In this document: in pieces, positions 35,854 through 46,570 of the stretch
Numbering within the stretch: position 1 is the stretch's first letter
Layout of the letters: each line of letters starts with the position of its first letter
Source of the DNA: Paracoccaceae bacterium
Lineage (GTDB): Bacteria > Pseudomonadota > Alphaproteobacteria > Rhodobacterales > Rhodobacteraceae
DNA: 64,000 nucleotides
NCBI GenBank assembly: GCA_028150825.1
Contig: JAOGIM010000002.1
Location: 57,581 to 121,580 of the forward strand
Direction: 5' to 3'
Notes under the pieces: model-generated
Told to the model about the DNA's origin: nothing
Databases searched by the model: none
Seen by the model: the letters and a program-made list of their open reading frames with translations, nothing else
Translations under genes and position numbers: made by a program

Positions 35854-37265
35854 GATTTTTAAAAGCAATCCTTTTTATTACTTTATCTTTTTGTTTGATT
35901 TATGGAATAACAATAATACTCGGCCCAACAATAATAGGTTTCGCTTTGAGTAGGTCCATCAGCGAGCAACAAATACGTTTAACAGGGCTTACGATTTCTC
36001 CAAAATTGCAAATATCAGCCTCTCGTGCCGAGTTTGATTTCAGGGACAATGGAAGATTTTTATACGGGGTGGCCCGAGCCCCTAAACTTAATATATCTCT
36101 TACGACTAATGGTTGGTTTGTAAAAGTGTCCTCAGGATTATTACAAGTCAATGATATGATCAGTCTGCCATCGTTTAAAGCTGATTTCCGCTCAGCTTCC
36201 GTTACAAATATAAGCGCCGGTCAATTGTCGTTAAGGACACCTAAATTTGTGGTAGAGGAAGACTTTGCGTCCAGCGAAATAATCTTCTCTTCCAGCGTGG
36301 ATTTATCGTCTTTGCGCTTGCGCGATGTGATGTTCACCGTACAAAACGCGTCAATTTTAGATGAGCAGAACGAGCATATCGTTTCGGTTGATATGATTGT
36401 TGGGCGTTTGGCTAAAATTTCGTTGGGCCAAGATTGGCGCATTCAACCATTGGAACTTGAGATAAGCGCTGAAACTGCCAAATTAGAGTCTGATCGATTT
36501 AAAAAAATAAATATTCATTCATTCTCACTTAAAGCCCAGAATGATGGCTCTGTCGTGAATGCAGTTCTGACTGCTGATACCCTCTTAACTGAGAAAAATG
36601 GTTTTTATTTAAAGGGTATTAGAGTGCAACCTAGTATCGACCTGATATCCTTGAGGTTTTCTAAGGAAATCTTGATCCAAATCGCTGAGGGTCGTTTTGA
36701 ACGAACCAAGGCGAACAAAATATCAGGCAATATTAAGGCTTTGGAGGCAGTGATGGGGTTACATTTGCCCGAGCGTTTCTTAGAAGGCGTAAGTAATATT
36801 ACGGATCTAGAAATTTGGAACAAACAACTTCCATTAATTACAATTCCAGAATTGGAACTCGGCATTAGTGGTTCCATTTCAGAAATCGATAAAATTCAGC
36901 AAGCAAGCGCCAAATTCAAGGCTCTCATCAAACGTGAGAGTGAGACTTCTTTAATAGGCGATGTGACCTCCCAGTTTTCCAATGCGGGCGGCCAAGATTG
37001 TTTAATGGAAACTTGCGTTTTGTCGGACGTTTTACTAAATTTAAAGTACGAATTTGAAGGTGAGCAAGCGACCGGTCAGGGAAGCTGTTCTTCAGACAAA
37101 TGTCTTGAAAAAATATTTGCCTTAACAGTCGAGACGAGCAATACACCAAAGATAGTTATGGGCCTGAAAAAACAAAAAATCCTAAACCCTCTTGCCTTAG
37201 TGTTGTTTGCTGGTGCTCTTATGCAGGGTCAAGAGACAGGGTTTGGGCATAAAGTCGAGTTTTGA
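35850..37265 (+). CDS. Unknown membrane-anchored periplasmic protein, 471 aa
   Basis: Single N-terminal signal anchor (FLKAILFITLSFCLIYGITIILGPTIIGFALS), remainder predicted periplasmic and beta-rich with repeated S/T-rich strands (ISLPSFKADFRSASVTNISAGQLSLRTPKFVV), in the manner of AsmA-like lipid-transport or shape proteins; no family firmly recognised. Near the C-terminus four Cys in two CxxxxC-like pairs (DCLMETC, SCSSDKC) could form disulfides. Translationally coupled to lgt and followed by a TolC-like gene, so it probably assists envelope assembly of the secretion system or its lipoprotein. Confidence 0.8.
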   Translation: MRFLKAILFITLSFCLIYGITIILGPTIIGFALSRSISEQQIRLTGLTISPKLQISASRAEFDFRDNGRFLYGVARAPKLNISLTTNGWFVKVSSGLLQVNDMISLPSFKADFRSASVTNISAGQLSLRTPKFVVEEDFASSEIIFSSSVDLSSLRLRDVMFTVQNASILDEQNEHIVSVDMIVGRLAKISLGQDWRIQPLELEISAETAKLESDRFKKINIHSFSLKAQNDGSVVNAVLTADTLLTEKNGFYLKGIRVQPSIDLISLRFSKEILIQIAEGRFERTKANKISGNIKALEAVMGLHLPERFLEGVSNITDLEIWNKQLPLITIPELELGISGSISEIDKIQQASAKFKALIKRESETSLIGDVTSQFSNAGGQDCLMETCVLSDVLLNLKYEFEGEQATGQGSCSSDKCLEKIFALTVETSNTPKIVMGLKKQKILNPLALVLFAGALMQGQETGFGHKVEF

Positions 37266-37391
37266 TAATCGAAGACGCTTAGTCTTTTTGCAGAATTAGC
37301 AGCTGCTAGTAGCTCTTACTTTTGTTATTACCTATTGTTTTCGATATTAAAGCTGCTTATAAAAAATGCGTAGATTAGCTGGGGAGTAATA

Positions 37392-38810
37392 ATGAGCATT
37401 TTATCAATCCTAACCAAGATGACCTTGCCAACGTCGCTTTTACTTTTAGCTGGTTGTCAAATGACTGATTTGGCGGAAAATCCGTTAGGTACTTTAAAAA
37501 GCTCAAGTGCTGCTACAAAGAACGATGAAAGCAATGGCGCCATCAAAGAAACTCTAGCTAATATCTTATCTTTAAAAGATGTTGTTGCTGAAGCTACCCC
37601 GAAAATTAATGTGGATGCTAGCTTTTCTAAAACAATTTCGGCGGCAGTAAAATCAGACCCGAAAGTACAGATGGCGAAGTCAGAAGTCTTAAGGCAGCAG
37701 GCTAAGTTGGGAGTTACTAAATCTCAATTGGATTTTCAATTTTCCGGGACGGTCTATGCTGGCATAGAAGATGTGACCGACGAGACAAGTGGTATCGCCG
37801 CAGTGTTAAGCGCATCCAGAGTAATGTATGATGGTGGGCAGATTTCAAACACTGTCTTGTCAGAGGAGTATGCAGTTCAATCTGCTTTGGAAGCTTATCA
37901 TGCTAGTCTCGGAGAACGCGCTCTTTATGTGGGCACAGCGTGGGTTGAACTTGAGCGATATCGAAGCTTGAATGCACTTATCTCAGGCCGGTTGGCCGTT
38001 CTAAACCCGTTGATCAAACAATTGGAGCAGATTGCAGACGCCGGAGTAGGTGACGCAACTCAGGTTGCTGCTGCGGAGCGAACTGTGGCAATGATCCGAG
38101 TGACACAGACTGATATCGAGGAACGATTAGCTCAGGCAGAACTTCAATTTGTCCGGCTGTTCGGCAGCTTGCCCAACAATGTAACCTTTGACGCTGCTTC
38201 TGTAAGTAATGCTGTTCCATCCAAGGTAAATGATTCTATGGCTATGTCCGCTCCTGGCCTATTAGCGAATTACGCTTCTTATCTAAGCTCGCTTTATGGG
38301 TTAGAGGTCGCAAAACTGAGAAACAACATGACGGTGGGCTTCGAAACCAAGGTACAGCGGCCCTTTGGGCAAAGCGGGTATGATAGTGATGAAAGTGTAG
38401 GTTTCGTAGTGCGTAAAACGCTCTATGACGGTGGTAGGCTAGCATCCGAAGTCCTTACCGCTCAGGCGGCGGTTGACAGGCAGAAAGGAGTGCTCAAAGA
38501 CGTGTATCGTAGTGGCCGACAAGCTGTTGAAACTGGAATGCAGTCGATCTCTTCGATGGAAAAAGCGATAGCGATGGCCAAAGAGAACGCTCAGGCGCTG
38601 AGCGATGAAATAGCATTGTTGCGAAAACAACTTGTAATCGGACAATCCACACTGGATAGTGTGCTGTCTGCTGAGGCTCGCCTTTATGACGCTGAGGCTA
38701 AAGAAATTAATTTCACTGCTGACAAGCGCACGTCGCAGCTGACCGTGCTATCGGCGATTGGTCGCCTAAGTGCCGTGGTTGGAATAAAGGCAGAAAACGA
38801 ATTTAAATAG
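37392..38810 (+). CDS. TolC-like outer-membrane efflux lipoprotein of the T1SS, 472 aa
   Basis: Starts with a lipoprotein signal peptide, lipobox LLLAGC (Cys about 23), followed by a linker and the long-helix outer-membrane efflux protein fold: two repeats with SQLDFQFSGTVYAGIED and NNMTVGFETKVQRPFG strands and helices LGVTKSQL and AQAAVDRQKGVLKDVYRSGRQAVE. Length is normal for TolC/LapE. It completes the ABC-HlyD-TolC set although it is transcribed in the opposite direction. A processed Cys makes it a direct client of the Lgt encoded upstream. Confidence 0.9.
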   Translation: MSILSILTKMTLPTSLLLLAGCQMTDLAENPLGTLKSSSAATKNDESNGAIKETLANILSLKDVVAEATPKINVDASFSKTISAAVKSDPKVQMAKSEVLRQQAKLGVTKSQLDFQFSGTVYAGIEDVTDETSGIAAVLSASRVMYDGGQISNTVLSEEYAVQSALEAYHASLGERALYVGTAWVELERYRSLNALISGRLAVLNPLIKQLEQIADAGVGDATQVAAAERTVAMIRVTQTDIEERLAQAELQFVRLFGSLPNNVTFDAASVSNAVPSKVNDSMAMSAPGLLANYASYLSSLYGLEVAKLRNNMTVGFETKVQRPFGQSGYDSDESVGFVVRKTLYDGGRLASEVLTAQAAVDRQKGVLKDVYRSGRQAVETGMQSISSMEKAIAMAKENAQALSDEIALLRKQLVIGQSTLDSVLSAEARLYDAEAKEINFTADKRTSQLTVLSAIGRLSAVVGIKAENEFK

Positions 38811-39202
38811 CATTGTTTCTTAGAGACTGGCAATTTTTTTTTACATTATTTTAATGGCTTAGGTATGATTGTAATTCAGGATTTTGTACATAGCCCGTCG
38901 ATACATGCCTCTTTCTTGGATAAGCACTCCTCGGACTGAAAAAACAGATAATGAAATAAAGCAGTCTTAAATGCTTTAAAAGGACTTGAAAAATAATATT
39001 CTTTTGGTATTGAGCTAGTCATATGGGCAAATTTTGCTTCAAGAGATAATAGGTGCATAGATGCAACACTCTTTTAGTAGTAGGAGCTTGACACTAATGG
39101 TAGGCAATTTTAACTTGAACCTAATGCAGCTTTAAGCCTTTATGAAGTTGCGAAAAAATCGGGCAGGAAACCTTGCCTACAGTTTTGTATGGAGCAAAAA
39201 AA
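38811..39202. other. Intergenic leader before the 1138-aa RTX gene
   Basis: About 390 bp, AT-rich, no supported gene. It should contain the promoter and a long leader for 39203-42619. GGAG at 39191-39194, 8 bases before ATG 39203, is the ribosome binding site. I see no clear hairpin. Confidence 0.5.
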
Positions 39203-42200
39203 ATGAATATGATATCGACAGGTGCATTTCTAACAGAAATGAACGCTTCCAATAAACAGAGCTCACTGGTAAGCGAACTAGTAACGGCTTGGGAAAAGAA
39301 AAACTCTAAAGCTGCAAGGGCAAGCGGAGTATCCTTGATGGCTCTGTCGCTTGCAGCATGTGGAAGCTCAGAAGACCCGGCCGAAGTGGAAATGAGCCAA
39401 ATTGCTTACGATGCAGCAATAGCCGCGGCAAAAATAGAGGCTACAACGGCAGCCGATGCAGCGGCCGCAACAACAGCGGCAACAGTAGCAACAGCTGCTA
39501 CAACGGCTCAAGCGACAGCAGTAGCGGAGGCTACAACGGCAGCCGAAGCAGCGGCAGCAACTGCAGCAGCAGAACTGAAAGTTACAACTGACGCGGCTTT
39601 AGCGGCAGCTAACGCAGCGGCAGCAACCGATTTAGCGGCAGCTAACACAGCGGCAGCAACTGCAGCAGCAGATCTGAAAGTTACAACTGACGCGACTTTA
39701 GCGGCTTTGCAAACGAGCTATGACGCACTAGTCGCTCCAAAGACAGGTGCATTGACGACTGCGAACGACGTACTGTCCGGCTCTGCAGGGAATGACACTT
39801 TTTCCGGGACAACAGCTACTGATGCTGCGGCAGACGTCATTACAGACTCATCTACAACCGATGCTGACGTATTTAACACAGTTTTAACTGCAGCGATGCC
39901 TGCAATGCGGATATCAAATATTGAAACCGTAAATGTGGACTGGAATGCATTCGGCACAGCGACGCTGGATTTGGCGAACACTTCTGGAGCGACAGTCAAT
40001 GTGACGTCAACCAAAGTTGGTTATTTAGGCGCAATGACGGTTAACAACATGGGCGCCAACAATCTCGTCGCCGGGACGGGTGTTAATGGGACCTTTGATA
40101 TAAATGGTGTCACTACCGGTAACTTCACCGCTAACGCGGGTGGAACGGTTGTGGTTGATGGTAGTGGTACAGCAGCATCTGACGTCAGCACTACCGTGTC
40201 AGGCGGTACGACAATAAGTGTTGGTGCAACTAATGCATTTATAGCAACAACTGCTGTTGGAAATGGTTCTACCACTTCTATTACGGTTGCTGGTCAAGGT
40301 ACTGCTAACGTCGCAGGTTCTTCCGCAACAATCACAGGTGGCGCGGCAACGTTGACGGCAACTGCTACATCTGCAGCCACAATTAACATAACTGGTGACG
40401 CAATAACCACCGCGACCGCGCAGGCGCGAGCTGCTGATACAACTGCGTCGACCTCTACTGTAAATAGTGCTGCACTTACTACAGTTACTGTAGATGGTAC
40501 CGCGGCTACTACAGACACAACCAACATTACATCTGGCGCATCCGCTCTAACCGCTAACATAGGTGTGACCACAGCACTTGAAACAGTCAACTTGACCGCA
40601 GCCGCTGGTTCCACCGTAACTTTAAATGGTACTGCGCAGTTCACAAATATGAATATTGGTTCTTCTGGAGCAGTTACACTTGTGGGCGATGCAGAGGTTT
40701 CTGCGAAAACCATCACTAGCACGGCCACTGGTTTAACATTGAACTATACACAGACAGCTGCTTCGGATCTGGACGCAATTGCGGCAGATACTATCGCTTT
40801 AATGGCGTCTTCAGGCCACGCGAATACTATGTCATCAGGTCAAAATGTAACTGTATCCAATACCGTAGCTTTAGCCGGAGCGCAAACTTTCTTAGTGGCA
40901 GGGACTGGTACGTCTGATGTTCTTAATTTCACGATGGATGGTGATAAGGCTACAGATCTAGAAACCACAGGTACTGAAACAACTAATGTTACTGTAACTC
41001 TAGCGGCAAGTGACGCAGACTCTATAGTAACGCTAGCAGGCGTTACTGCTGCCGGTGACGCAAATATTACAGCTTCTTCAAAGCTGACCGTTACGGCACT
41101 TGCGATTGCGACGAATGATGCGACTATTACCTCTACCGGCAATACGATCATCACTGGTGCAACAGCTGGGTCAGTAAGCATGGCAGGCGTTAGTGGAACC
41201 TCAACAGTTACACAAACACCAGATGCGTCCATGGTTGGTGTCGGCGGTACAGGTGCTAACACCTTCGTTTTTGCTGGTACGACAAATGACTCGACATATA
41301 CCGGTAGCATTGCGAACGATACGGTTACCTTTGTTAATACGACCGGTACAGCTATAGCTTCAAATAGTAATGGAACTAACACAACTACTGCTGCTGCTCT
41401 TACAACAGGTACTCTTAATGTAACAGGTGGTTCTGGTGTTGATACGGTTACTTCTGGTGCAGCTGTTACTACCGGTAACATCACAACAAATTTGGGTGAC
41501 GGAGCGGATATTGTCACTCTTAGCGACGCAACCGGTGCAAATACCGTTAATTTGAACATGGGCGCGGGTAACGATACTATTACCCTGGCCACGACGCTCG
41601 ATGGTGGAACATTTACCTTCAATGGTGGAGCAGGCACCGACAACCTTAATGTATCAGCTGCTGGTGATATGTCTGCACAAACTATCACCCTGACAGATAT
41701 CAATACGATAACATTTGACGCCACAGGTGATATTTTTGAAGCATCTGTTCTCAGCGGAGCCACGCTTACAGTCAAGGGCGATGGAAACATAGCAGATCTG
41801 CTTGGAGTTACTGAAACAACAGCTGCCCAAACTTTAGATTTTTCTAATATCACTATTGATAATACCCTTTCCACTGGTGCAGGTGGTTTAGCAATTACAA
41901 CGAATAATGGAGTTAATTCTGTAACTGGATCAGGCGGTGCAGACACAATCACAGGTGGAACTGGGATTGACACAATCCTTGGTGGGGCTGGTGCCGATAC
42001 CATTATAGGTGGCCAGGCAAACGACGTGATCACTGGTGGTGAGGGTGGAGATACAATCGATATCAGAAGTGGAACGGACGCCGTATCTTTGGCAGAATCT
42101 ACTGCCGCAGCAGACGTACTGCTTATGAACGGTGGTCTTGCGACGGTGACTGGCTTTGACTTCGGTGGTACAGCGACCGACGATAACATCCAAATTGATA

Positions 42201-42619
42201 TTAGTGGGATCGAAGCCGCTTTGGGCGGTACATCGAACTTAGTGGATATGGGTGCCGCTGATATCGCCGCCGCAGCAGCAGCTGTAAAGACCATTACCGG
42301 TGCGGCAGTTATTGGTGCCGCTGCTGAGGATATCTTGATCTTGAGTGGAAACGTTGCGGATAACGCTGCGCTGAATACGGCTCTGGAAACGGGTGGTACA
42401 TTCCAACTTACTGCAACAAACGCGTTTGCTGATGAGGATGCGATCTTGGTTGCTTATGATAACGGTACTGACTCGTTTATTGCCCACGTAGAGTTTGACG
42501 CTACTGTCGGTACAGGCGCTACTACGACCGCGTTGACATGTACAACAATGGTTACTTTAACAGGTGTATCAGATGTTACCAAAATCCTAGCTGCTGATTT
42601 CGCAGCTATCATCGCTTAA
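39203..42619 (+). CDS. RTX/T1SS surface protein, Ala/Thr-rich, 1138 aa
   Basis: ATG 39203 is preferred over the in-frame TTG 39173 because of its ribosome binding site. Order: 35-residue leader, basic stretch KKNSKAARA then SGVSLMALSLAACGSS, a lipobox-like motif with Cys about 53; an Ala-rich helical segment (residues ~65-180) built of repeated AAAT/LKVTTDA units; about 700 residues of Thr/Asn/Gly-rich beta strands; near residue 910-960 an RTX block (GSGGADTITGGTGIDTILGG..., calcium-binding GGxGxD nonapeptides); and a hydrophobic C-terminus, the usual T1SS signal location. Composition recalls S-layer or SwmA-like proteins. A strong terminator follows. Export by the T1SS here is inferred. Confidence 0.85.
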   Translation: MNMISTGAFLTEMNASNKQSSLVSELVTAWEKKNSKAARASGVSLMALSLAACGSSEDPAEVEMSQIAYDAAIAAAKIEATTAADAAAATTAATVATAATTAQATAVAEATTAAEAAAATAAAELKVTTDAALAAANAAAATDLAAANTAAATAAADLKVTTDATLAALQTSYDALVAPKTGALTTANDVLSGSAGNDTFSGTTATDAAADVITDSSTTDADVFNTVLTAAMPAMRISNIETVNVDWNAFGTATLDLANTSGATVNVTSTKVGYLGAMTVNNMGANNLVAGTGVNGTFDINGVTTGNFTANAGGTVVVDGSGTAASDVSTTVSGGTTISVGATNAFIATTAVGNGSTTSITVAGQGTANVAGSSATITGGAATLTATATSAATINITGDAITTATAQARAADTTASTSTVNSAALTTVTVDGTAATTDTTNITSGASALTANIGVTTALETVNLTAAAGSTVTLNGTAQFTNMNIGSSGAVTLVGDAEVSAKTITSTATGLTLNYTQTAASDLDAIAADTIALMASSGHANTMSSGQNVTVSNTVALAGAQTFLVAGTGTSDVLNFTMDGDKATDLETTGTETTNVTVTLAASDADSIVTLAGVTAAGDANITASSKLTVTALAIATNDATITSTGNTIITGATAGSVSMAGVSGTSTVTQTPDASMVGVGGTGANTFVFAGTTNDSTYTGSIANDTVTFVNTTGTAIASNSNGTNTTTAAALTTGTLNVTGGSGVDTVTSGAAVTTGNITTNLGDGADIVTLSDATGANTVNLNMGAGNDTITLATTLDGGTFTFNGGAGTDNLNVSAAGDMSAQTITLTDINTITFDATGDIFEASVLSGATLTVKGDGNIADLLGVTETTAAQTLDFSNITIDNTLSTGAGGLAITTNNGVNSVTGSGGADTITGGTGIDTILGGAGADTIIGGQANDVITGGEGGDTIDIRSGTDAVSLAESTAAADVLLMNGGLATVTGFDFGGTATDDNIQIDISGIEAALGGTSNLVDMGAADIAAAAAAVKTITGAAVIGAAAEDILILSGNVADNAALNTALETGGTFQLTATNAFADEDAILVAYDNGTDSFIAHVEFDATVGTGATTTALTCTTMVTLTGVSDVTKILAADFAAIIA

Positions 42620-42678
42620 GGATAAAACATCAACTGGCTCTGAGCATTGCTCCATACAGCCTAAGCCAGAAAAAAATT

Positions 42679-42708
42679 GCCCCGCCTGCCGGCGGGGCTT
42701 TTCTTTTT
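42679..42708 (+). terminator. Rho-independent terminator after the RTX gene
   Basis: Perfect 8-bp GC stem GCCCCGCC/GGCGGGGC with TGCC loop followed by TTTTCTTTTT, 60 bp after the stop codon. It isolates this gene as a single strongly expressed transcript. The 42709-42921 remainder has no gene. Confidence 0.95.
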
Positions 42709-42921
42709 GGAATAAACCTTAGATTTTAATGTTTAAATTTCGACATAAAAAATAGGTAGAAAAATAATAGCACACAAAATAAGAAGTAATTATGATAGAT
42801 GTTTCGTGGATTAATCCCTATTTGAAACCTAAATAAATCGGGCCAATTTATATTAAGCATGAACTTTAAGCTCTACCGGAGCACCGTTGCCACAGACAGC
42901 CCCTAGCTGTATCTTAATTAA

Positions 42922-45354
42922 TCAGTTCAATTGCTTTTCGATTTCTAGAATAGCCTTGGCGCCAAGATGGTATTTATCAATATGGTATAAGCCATTTGAA
43001 AATCCAGTTTCACCAACTGTGAACCGATATACATCAATCAGATTAAACGGGCTGTGCTCAGCAAATTTTTCAATTTCAGAATTGAATAATGCTACAGTAT
43101 TGGCAACTTCCATATTTTCCGACACGTTAAAGTTTCGGTCGGTTGTTGGGGCCGGTACATTAAAAAATCTTATATTATGATTTAAACTCTCGTTTTGTTT
43201 TCTGAACCACCTGACATATCCGGCCACTGTTTCTGAAATAAGATCCTTTATGGGTTTTTGAAGTTTTTTAGCGGTAGGTATAAAGCCTTCATTGAGACGG
43301 CAGTCGATTTCCCCAAAAGACACAAAGACTTCCGAATTTTTTGGAATAGACGTCAGGTTAGCTTTTGTAATCGCCTTATATGGTCCATAGCCTGCAGCTG
43401 CAAAATGGAATGCCTTTGCTCCAAATATGATTTTGGGGATTACTGTAAAGTTCGCGTTACTCGAGTTTATTTTTCGATGGGCATAGCTTAAACAGTGGCT
43501 CTCCCCTATGTGATAAATTGTACTCGCATCCAAAAACTCAGACAATGGATAATCATCTTCCTCTAACAATTTGCTCAGAAAATGATTGTAAGCATTACAA
43601 AAATCTTGATCTTTCGGAGCCAGGCTATTTTTTACTTTTTTCTCAAGTGACGTGAATTTCTTTAGGTGTTGGCGGGAAATAGTGAAGTCCTTTAAAAGGA
43701 AGGACCTTATAGCATTCTGAAGTTGGTATTTAGGCCTGTTTAAGGTTTTAGAAGTTAGATTTTTGTTTATGTGTTTGCACATGTGATAAAAATTTGGCGA
43801 TACGCCCAATAACTGGTTATTTAGGTTGAAAAAATTATCTATGGCCTCACCATACTCAGCATCGATCATGAGCGCCCTGTTCAAAATCTCTTGGGACATT
43901 CTCAGATTGCCTGTCTGTAGAAGAGTGAGGCTCATGTTGGTGTAAGCTTCTGCATAATAAGGGTTGAGTTCTGTAGCCTTTTTGAAAACCGTGATAGCGT
44001 CTTCTAAGTTACCTTGTTCTTTGAGTATATTTCCGATGTTCTTATAAATTTCAGCGGAATCAGGCTTGATAGTTAGTGCTTTGTTATAAGCTTCTTTGGC
44101 CTCTTCCAGTTTTTCTTGTTCCTTTAGCGTAGTTCCCATGTTGTTGTAAGCCTCGGCATAATCTGGCTTGATTGCTAGAGCTTTATTATAAGCCTTTACT
44201 GACTCATCCAGTCTGCTTAGCTCTTTTAAAGAAATGCCTATGTTGTTATAGGCCTCGGCATAATCAGGCTTAATTGCTAAGGCTTTATAGTACGCCTCTA
44301 TAGCGGCTTCATGATGCCCCATACGCTGGTGGCAAAAAGCCATTGTTGCAAATAACTTTTCGTTCTTACTAAGTAATTTTATCATTTCCTTTATAAGAGA
44401 AATTGCCTCTGAAAACTGTTCCAAATCCACTTTTATGCTTATGACCAAGTCCCATATTTGTTTGTAATGTAATTTAAGCTTATGAGCTTTTTCAAGGTCA
44501 ACTAAGGCTGCTGATTTATCTTCTTTGGCTAGGTGAATTAAGCCTCTGCTAATTAAGGCCTCAGCATAATGTGGATTTAACTGAATTGCTTTATCCAAAT
44601 AGACGAGGCTTTCAACAATATCATTACTTGCCCTAAGACATGATCCTAGAACTCCCATTCCTTGGACGTCGTCTGGAAACCTTTTATTGGTATTTCTTGC
44701 AGTAGTTACAGCATCGCCTACTTTATTAGTTTTCAATAAAAGCCTTGCGTCATTCCAGCCTACTAAGGCGTTAGATGGATCAATAACTTTGGCTGTATTT
44801 AGGTGAATAATAGCTTCTTCAATATTTTCATTTAAAATATAGCAATGTGAGAGTAACGCTAGCATGTTAGGATCTTGGGGAAACTTAGTAATTTCACTTT
44901 TAAGCAGATCAATTGCTTGATTATACTTTCCGTTCTCTCTTAATTTTACTGCGTCATTAAATACGCTTTTTTGTGACGTTAAAAATCCAATTTCGGCTGT
45001 TTGTAATAGCTTTTTATCTAACTGATCAAAGCCATCTCCCTTAGCACCTTTGCTCTTAGCCTGATCAATTACAGCTCTCGCATCTGCTAATCTATTTAAC
45101 TTAATCAAAGCATCAATATAGCTGAGCCAGAATTGTTCAATACTAGGAGTTGCTTCCAAAGCTGTTTTAAAGAATGGAAGAGCTTCCTGAACTTTGCCAA
45201 CACCAACGGCCAACACGCCCATGTTATGATTAGCATCAGGATGTTTAGGCCGTGCCGTTAGAATTGCAGTATAAAGACGATCTGCCTTTTGAATCTGTCC
45301 AGCTTTATGAGCCTCAATGCCCTTTTGCAAAGCTTGGTCTAATGTCAGTTCCAT
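42922..45354 (-). CDS. TPR protein with C-terminal SGNH-hydrolase-like domain, 810 aa
   Basis: The N-terminal ~570 residues are tetratricopeptide repeats, including three near-identical units (AYNKALAIKPDYAEAYNN). The C-terminal ~230 residues form an SGNH/GDSL-like esterase: nucleophile block YHIGESHCL (Ser about 616), FGEIDCR block and catalytic DxxH in YHIDKYHLG near the end. No signal peptide, so cytoplasmic. Such TPR-SGNH or TPR-methyltransferase proteins sit beside giant T1SS substrates in other bacteria as I recall; a role in modifying or chaperoning the substrate is inference. Convergent with the RTX gene. Confidence 0.8.
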   Translation of the reverse strand: MELTLDQALQKGIEAHKAGQIQKADRLYTAILTARPKHPDANHNMGVLAVGVGKVQEALPFFKTALEATPSIEQFWLSYIDALIKLNRLADARAVIDQAKSKGAKGDGFDQLDKKLLQTAEIGFLTSQKSVFNDAVKLRENGKYNQAIDLLKSEITKFPQDPNMLALLSHCYILNENIEEAIIHLNTAKVIDPSNALVGWNDARLLLKTNKVGDAVTTARNTNKRFPDDVQGMGVLGSCLRASNDIVESLVYLDKAIQLNPHYAEALISRGLIHLAKEDKSAALVDLEKAHKLKLHYKQIWDLVISIKVDLEQFSEAISLIKEMIKLLSKNEKLFATMAFCHQRMGHHEAAIEAYYKALAIKPDYAEAYNNIGISLKELSRLDESVKAYNKALAIKPDYAEAYNNMGTTLKEQEKLEEAKEAYNKALTIKPDSAEIYKNIGNILKEQGNLEDAITVFKKATELNPYYAEAYTNMSLTLLQTGNLRMSQEILNRALMIDAEYGEAIDNFFNLNNQLLGVSPNFYHMCKHINKNLTSKTLNRPKYQLQNAIRSFLLKDFTISRQHLKKFTSLEKKVKNSLAPKDQDFCNAYNHFLSKLLEEDDYPLSEFLDASTIYHIGESHCLSYAHRKINSSNANFTVIPKIIFGAKAFHFAAAGYGPYKAITKANLTSIPKNSEVFVSFGEIDCRLNEGFIPTAKKLQKPIKDLISETVAGYVRWFRKQNESLNHNIRFFNVPAPTTDRNFNVSENMEVANTVALFNSEIEKFAEHSPFNLIDVYRFTVGETGFSNGLYHIDKYHLGAKAILEIEKQLN

Positions 45355-46570
45355 GGATACGTCCTGTTAATACCTTTTTACCTAGCATAAAAGTTACCGC
45401 TACGAATATATATATTAAATTGCTTGAATTTACATACCAATTAAATAGCTTTATTTGAGAGAACTAAGAATTTTTTTGGCAAAACTTTTTAGATTAAGCA
45501 TAAGGCGGATGGCTAGCTCTATGAATTTTAAAAATTGCAATAGTAACTGGCAATTGAAACGTTCTCCTTTTAACGTAAAATTCCATGAGGGGTAGCACCG
45601 AGGATTGGCCTGAAGGTTGTTTAATTTCTTTTCTCGTGTGTATGAATAGTTTGGAGAGAAATGGCTCTATTTAAATTTTAAGGAGAATTACTTGTAATAA
45701 ATAATGATGTGCGTCGTTTTTGTCTGTTGGAAGCACACTTTGAGATTTCACTGACTGATACGGGAAGTTTTCAACCGATAGTAAGAAAAGTATGATTCAA
45801 ATAAGATGTAAACTGGCGAAACCCCAAGAAACGGTGGTTTTTTAGCTTTGGATCTCTATCAGCGGCGAACGTATACTGAAAACATTTCGACAAGATTTAA
45901 AGGTCACGAGAGAGTTGAAATGGTTCTTTTCGACCGGCCTGCGAGTGCTTGCTTTTTTTTAAGTGCTTCGAAGTAATACTACCGCGAACTTATGGACACG
46001 AACTATTCAACAATTAAAAATTGCAAATTTAATTATGCATTATGTTCATTTTAGCTAATCCGATAGTCCTGCTTAGGAGGGGCTTTTTGTTTGTATGCTG
46101 ACTTTCGATGCTAGGGTCTCACAAACCCAAACTGTGTGGGGCTCGTTGACGGTGGTTTGACGCCACAGTATAAAAAAAAATGCGCGCGGCAAAGTTGCTA
46201 TCCGTTGAATAATTTGATGAGTGTTGCGTATATATTCTTACACATTGACTGACCTCAAAGAAGTGCAAGGTGCATTAGCAGCAATTAACGAAGCTGTAAG
46301 GCATGGTATCGCGGGAGACGAGATAAACAAAAGACATCTCAATATCAAAGATCTGCAATCTACAACTTCAGTCTCTTTAAATATAACTTCAGCGCAGTGA
46401 ATTAATGCGATATATGCGATTTTAATAAAGAAGAATCCAAACAGGCTGCTGTGACCGTGGAAGAAAACTCAAAGACTTCCCAACTTTAGTTTGACGTCTA
46501 AATATTTTGGGCGCTTGTAGTTTATCTCTTCAAAACCACCCAAAAGCCGTTCAGGGATTCAAAAAAGTGG
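45355..46570. other. Gene-poor region upstream of the TPR-SGNH gene
   Basis: About 1.2 kb lacking a solid gene. A 59-codon frame (GTG 46221 to TGA 46398-46400; LTDLKEVQGALAAINEAVRHGIAGDE...) has protein-like content but no ribosome binding site and may be a gene remnant. The rest is AT-rich and appears to be decaying DNA leading into the pseudogene. Confidence 0.4.

Noticed and set aside
40840..42294. 484-aa minus-strand frame opposite the RTX gene
   Set aside because: Low-complexity Val/Pro/Ala-rich mirror of the Thr/Gly/Asn-rich RTX coding strand; no ribosome binding site and no domain.
46050..46092. Possible terminator near AGTCCTGCTTAGGAGGGGC
   Set aside because: Only a 4-bp stem (TCCT/AGGA) precedes the T-run; too weak, and no gene clearly ends just upstream.
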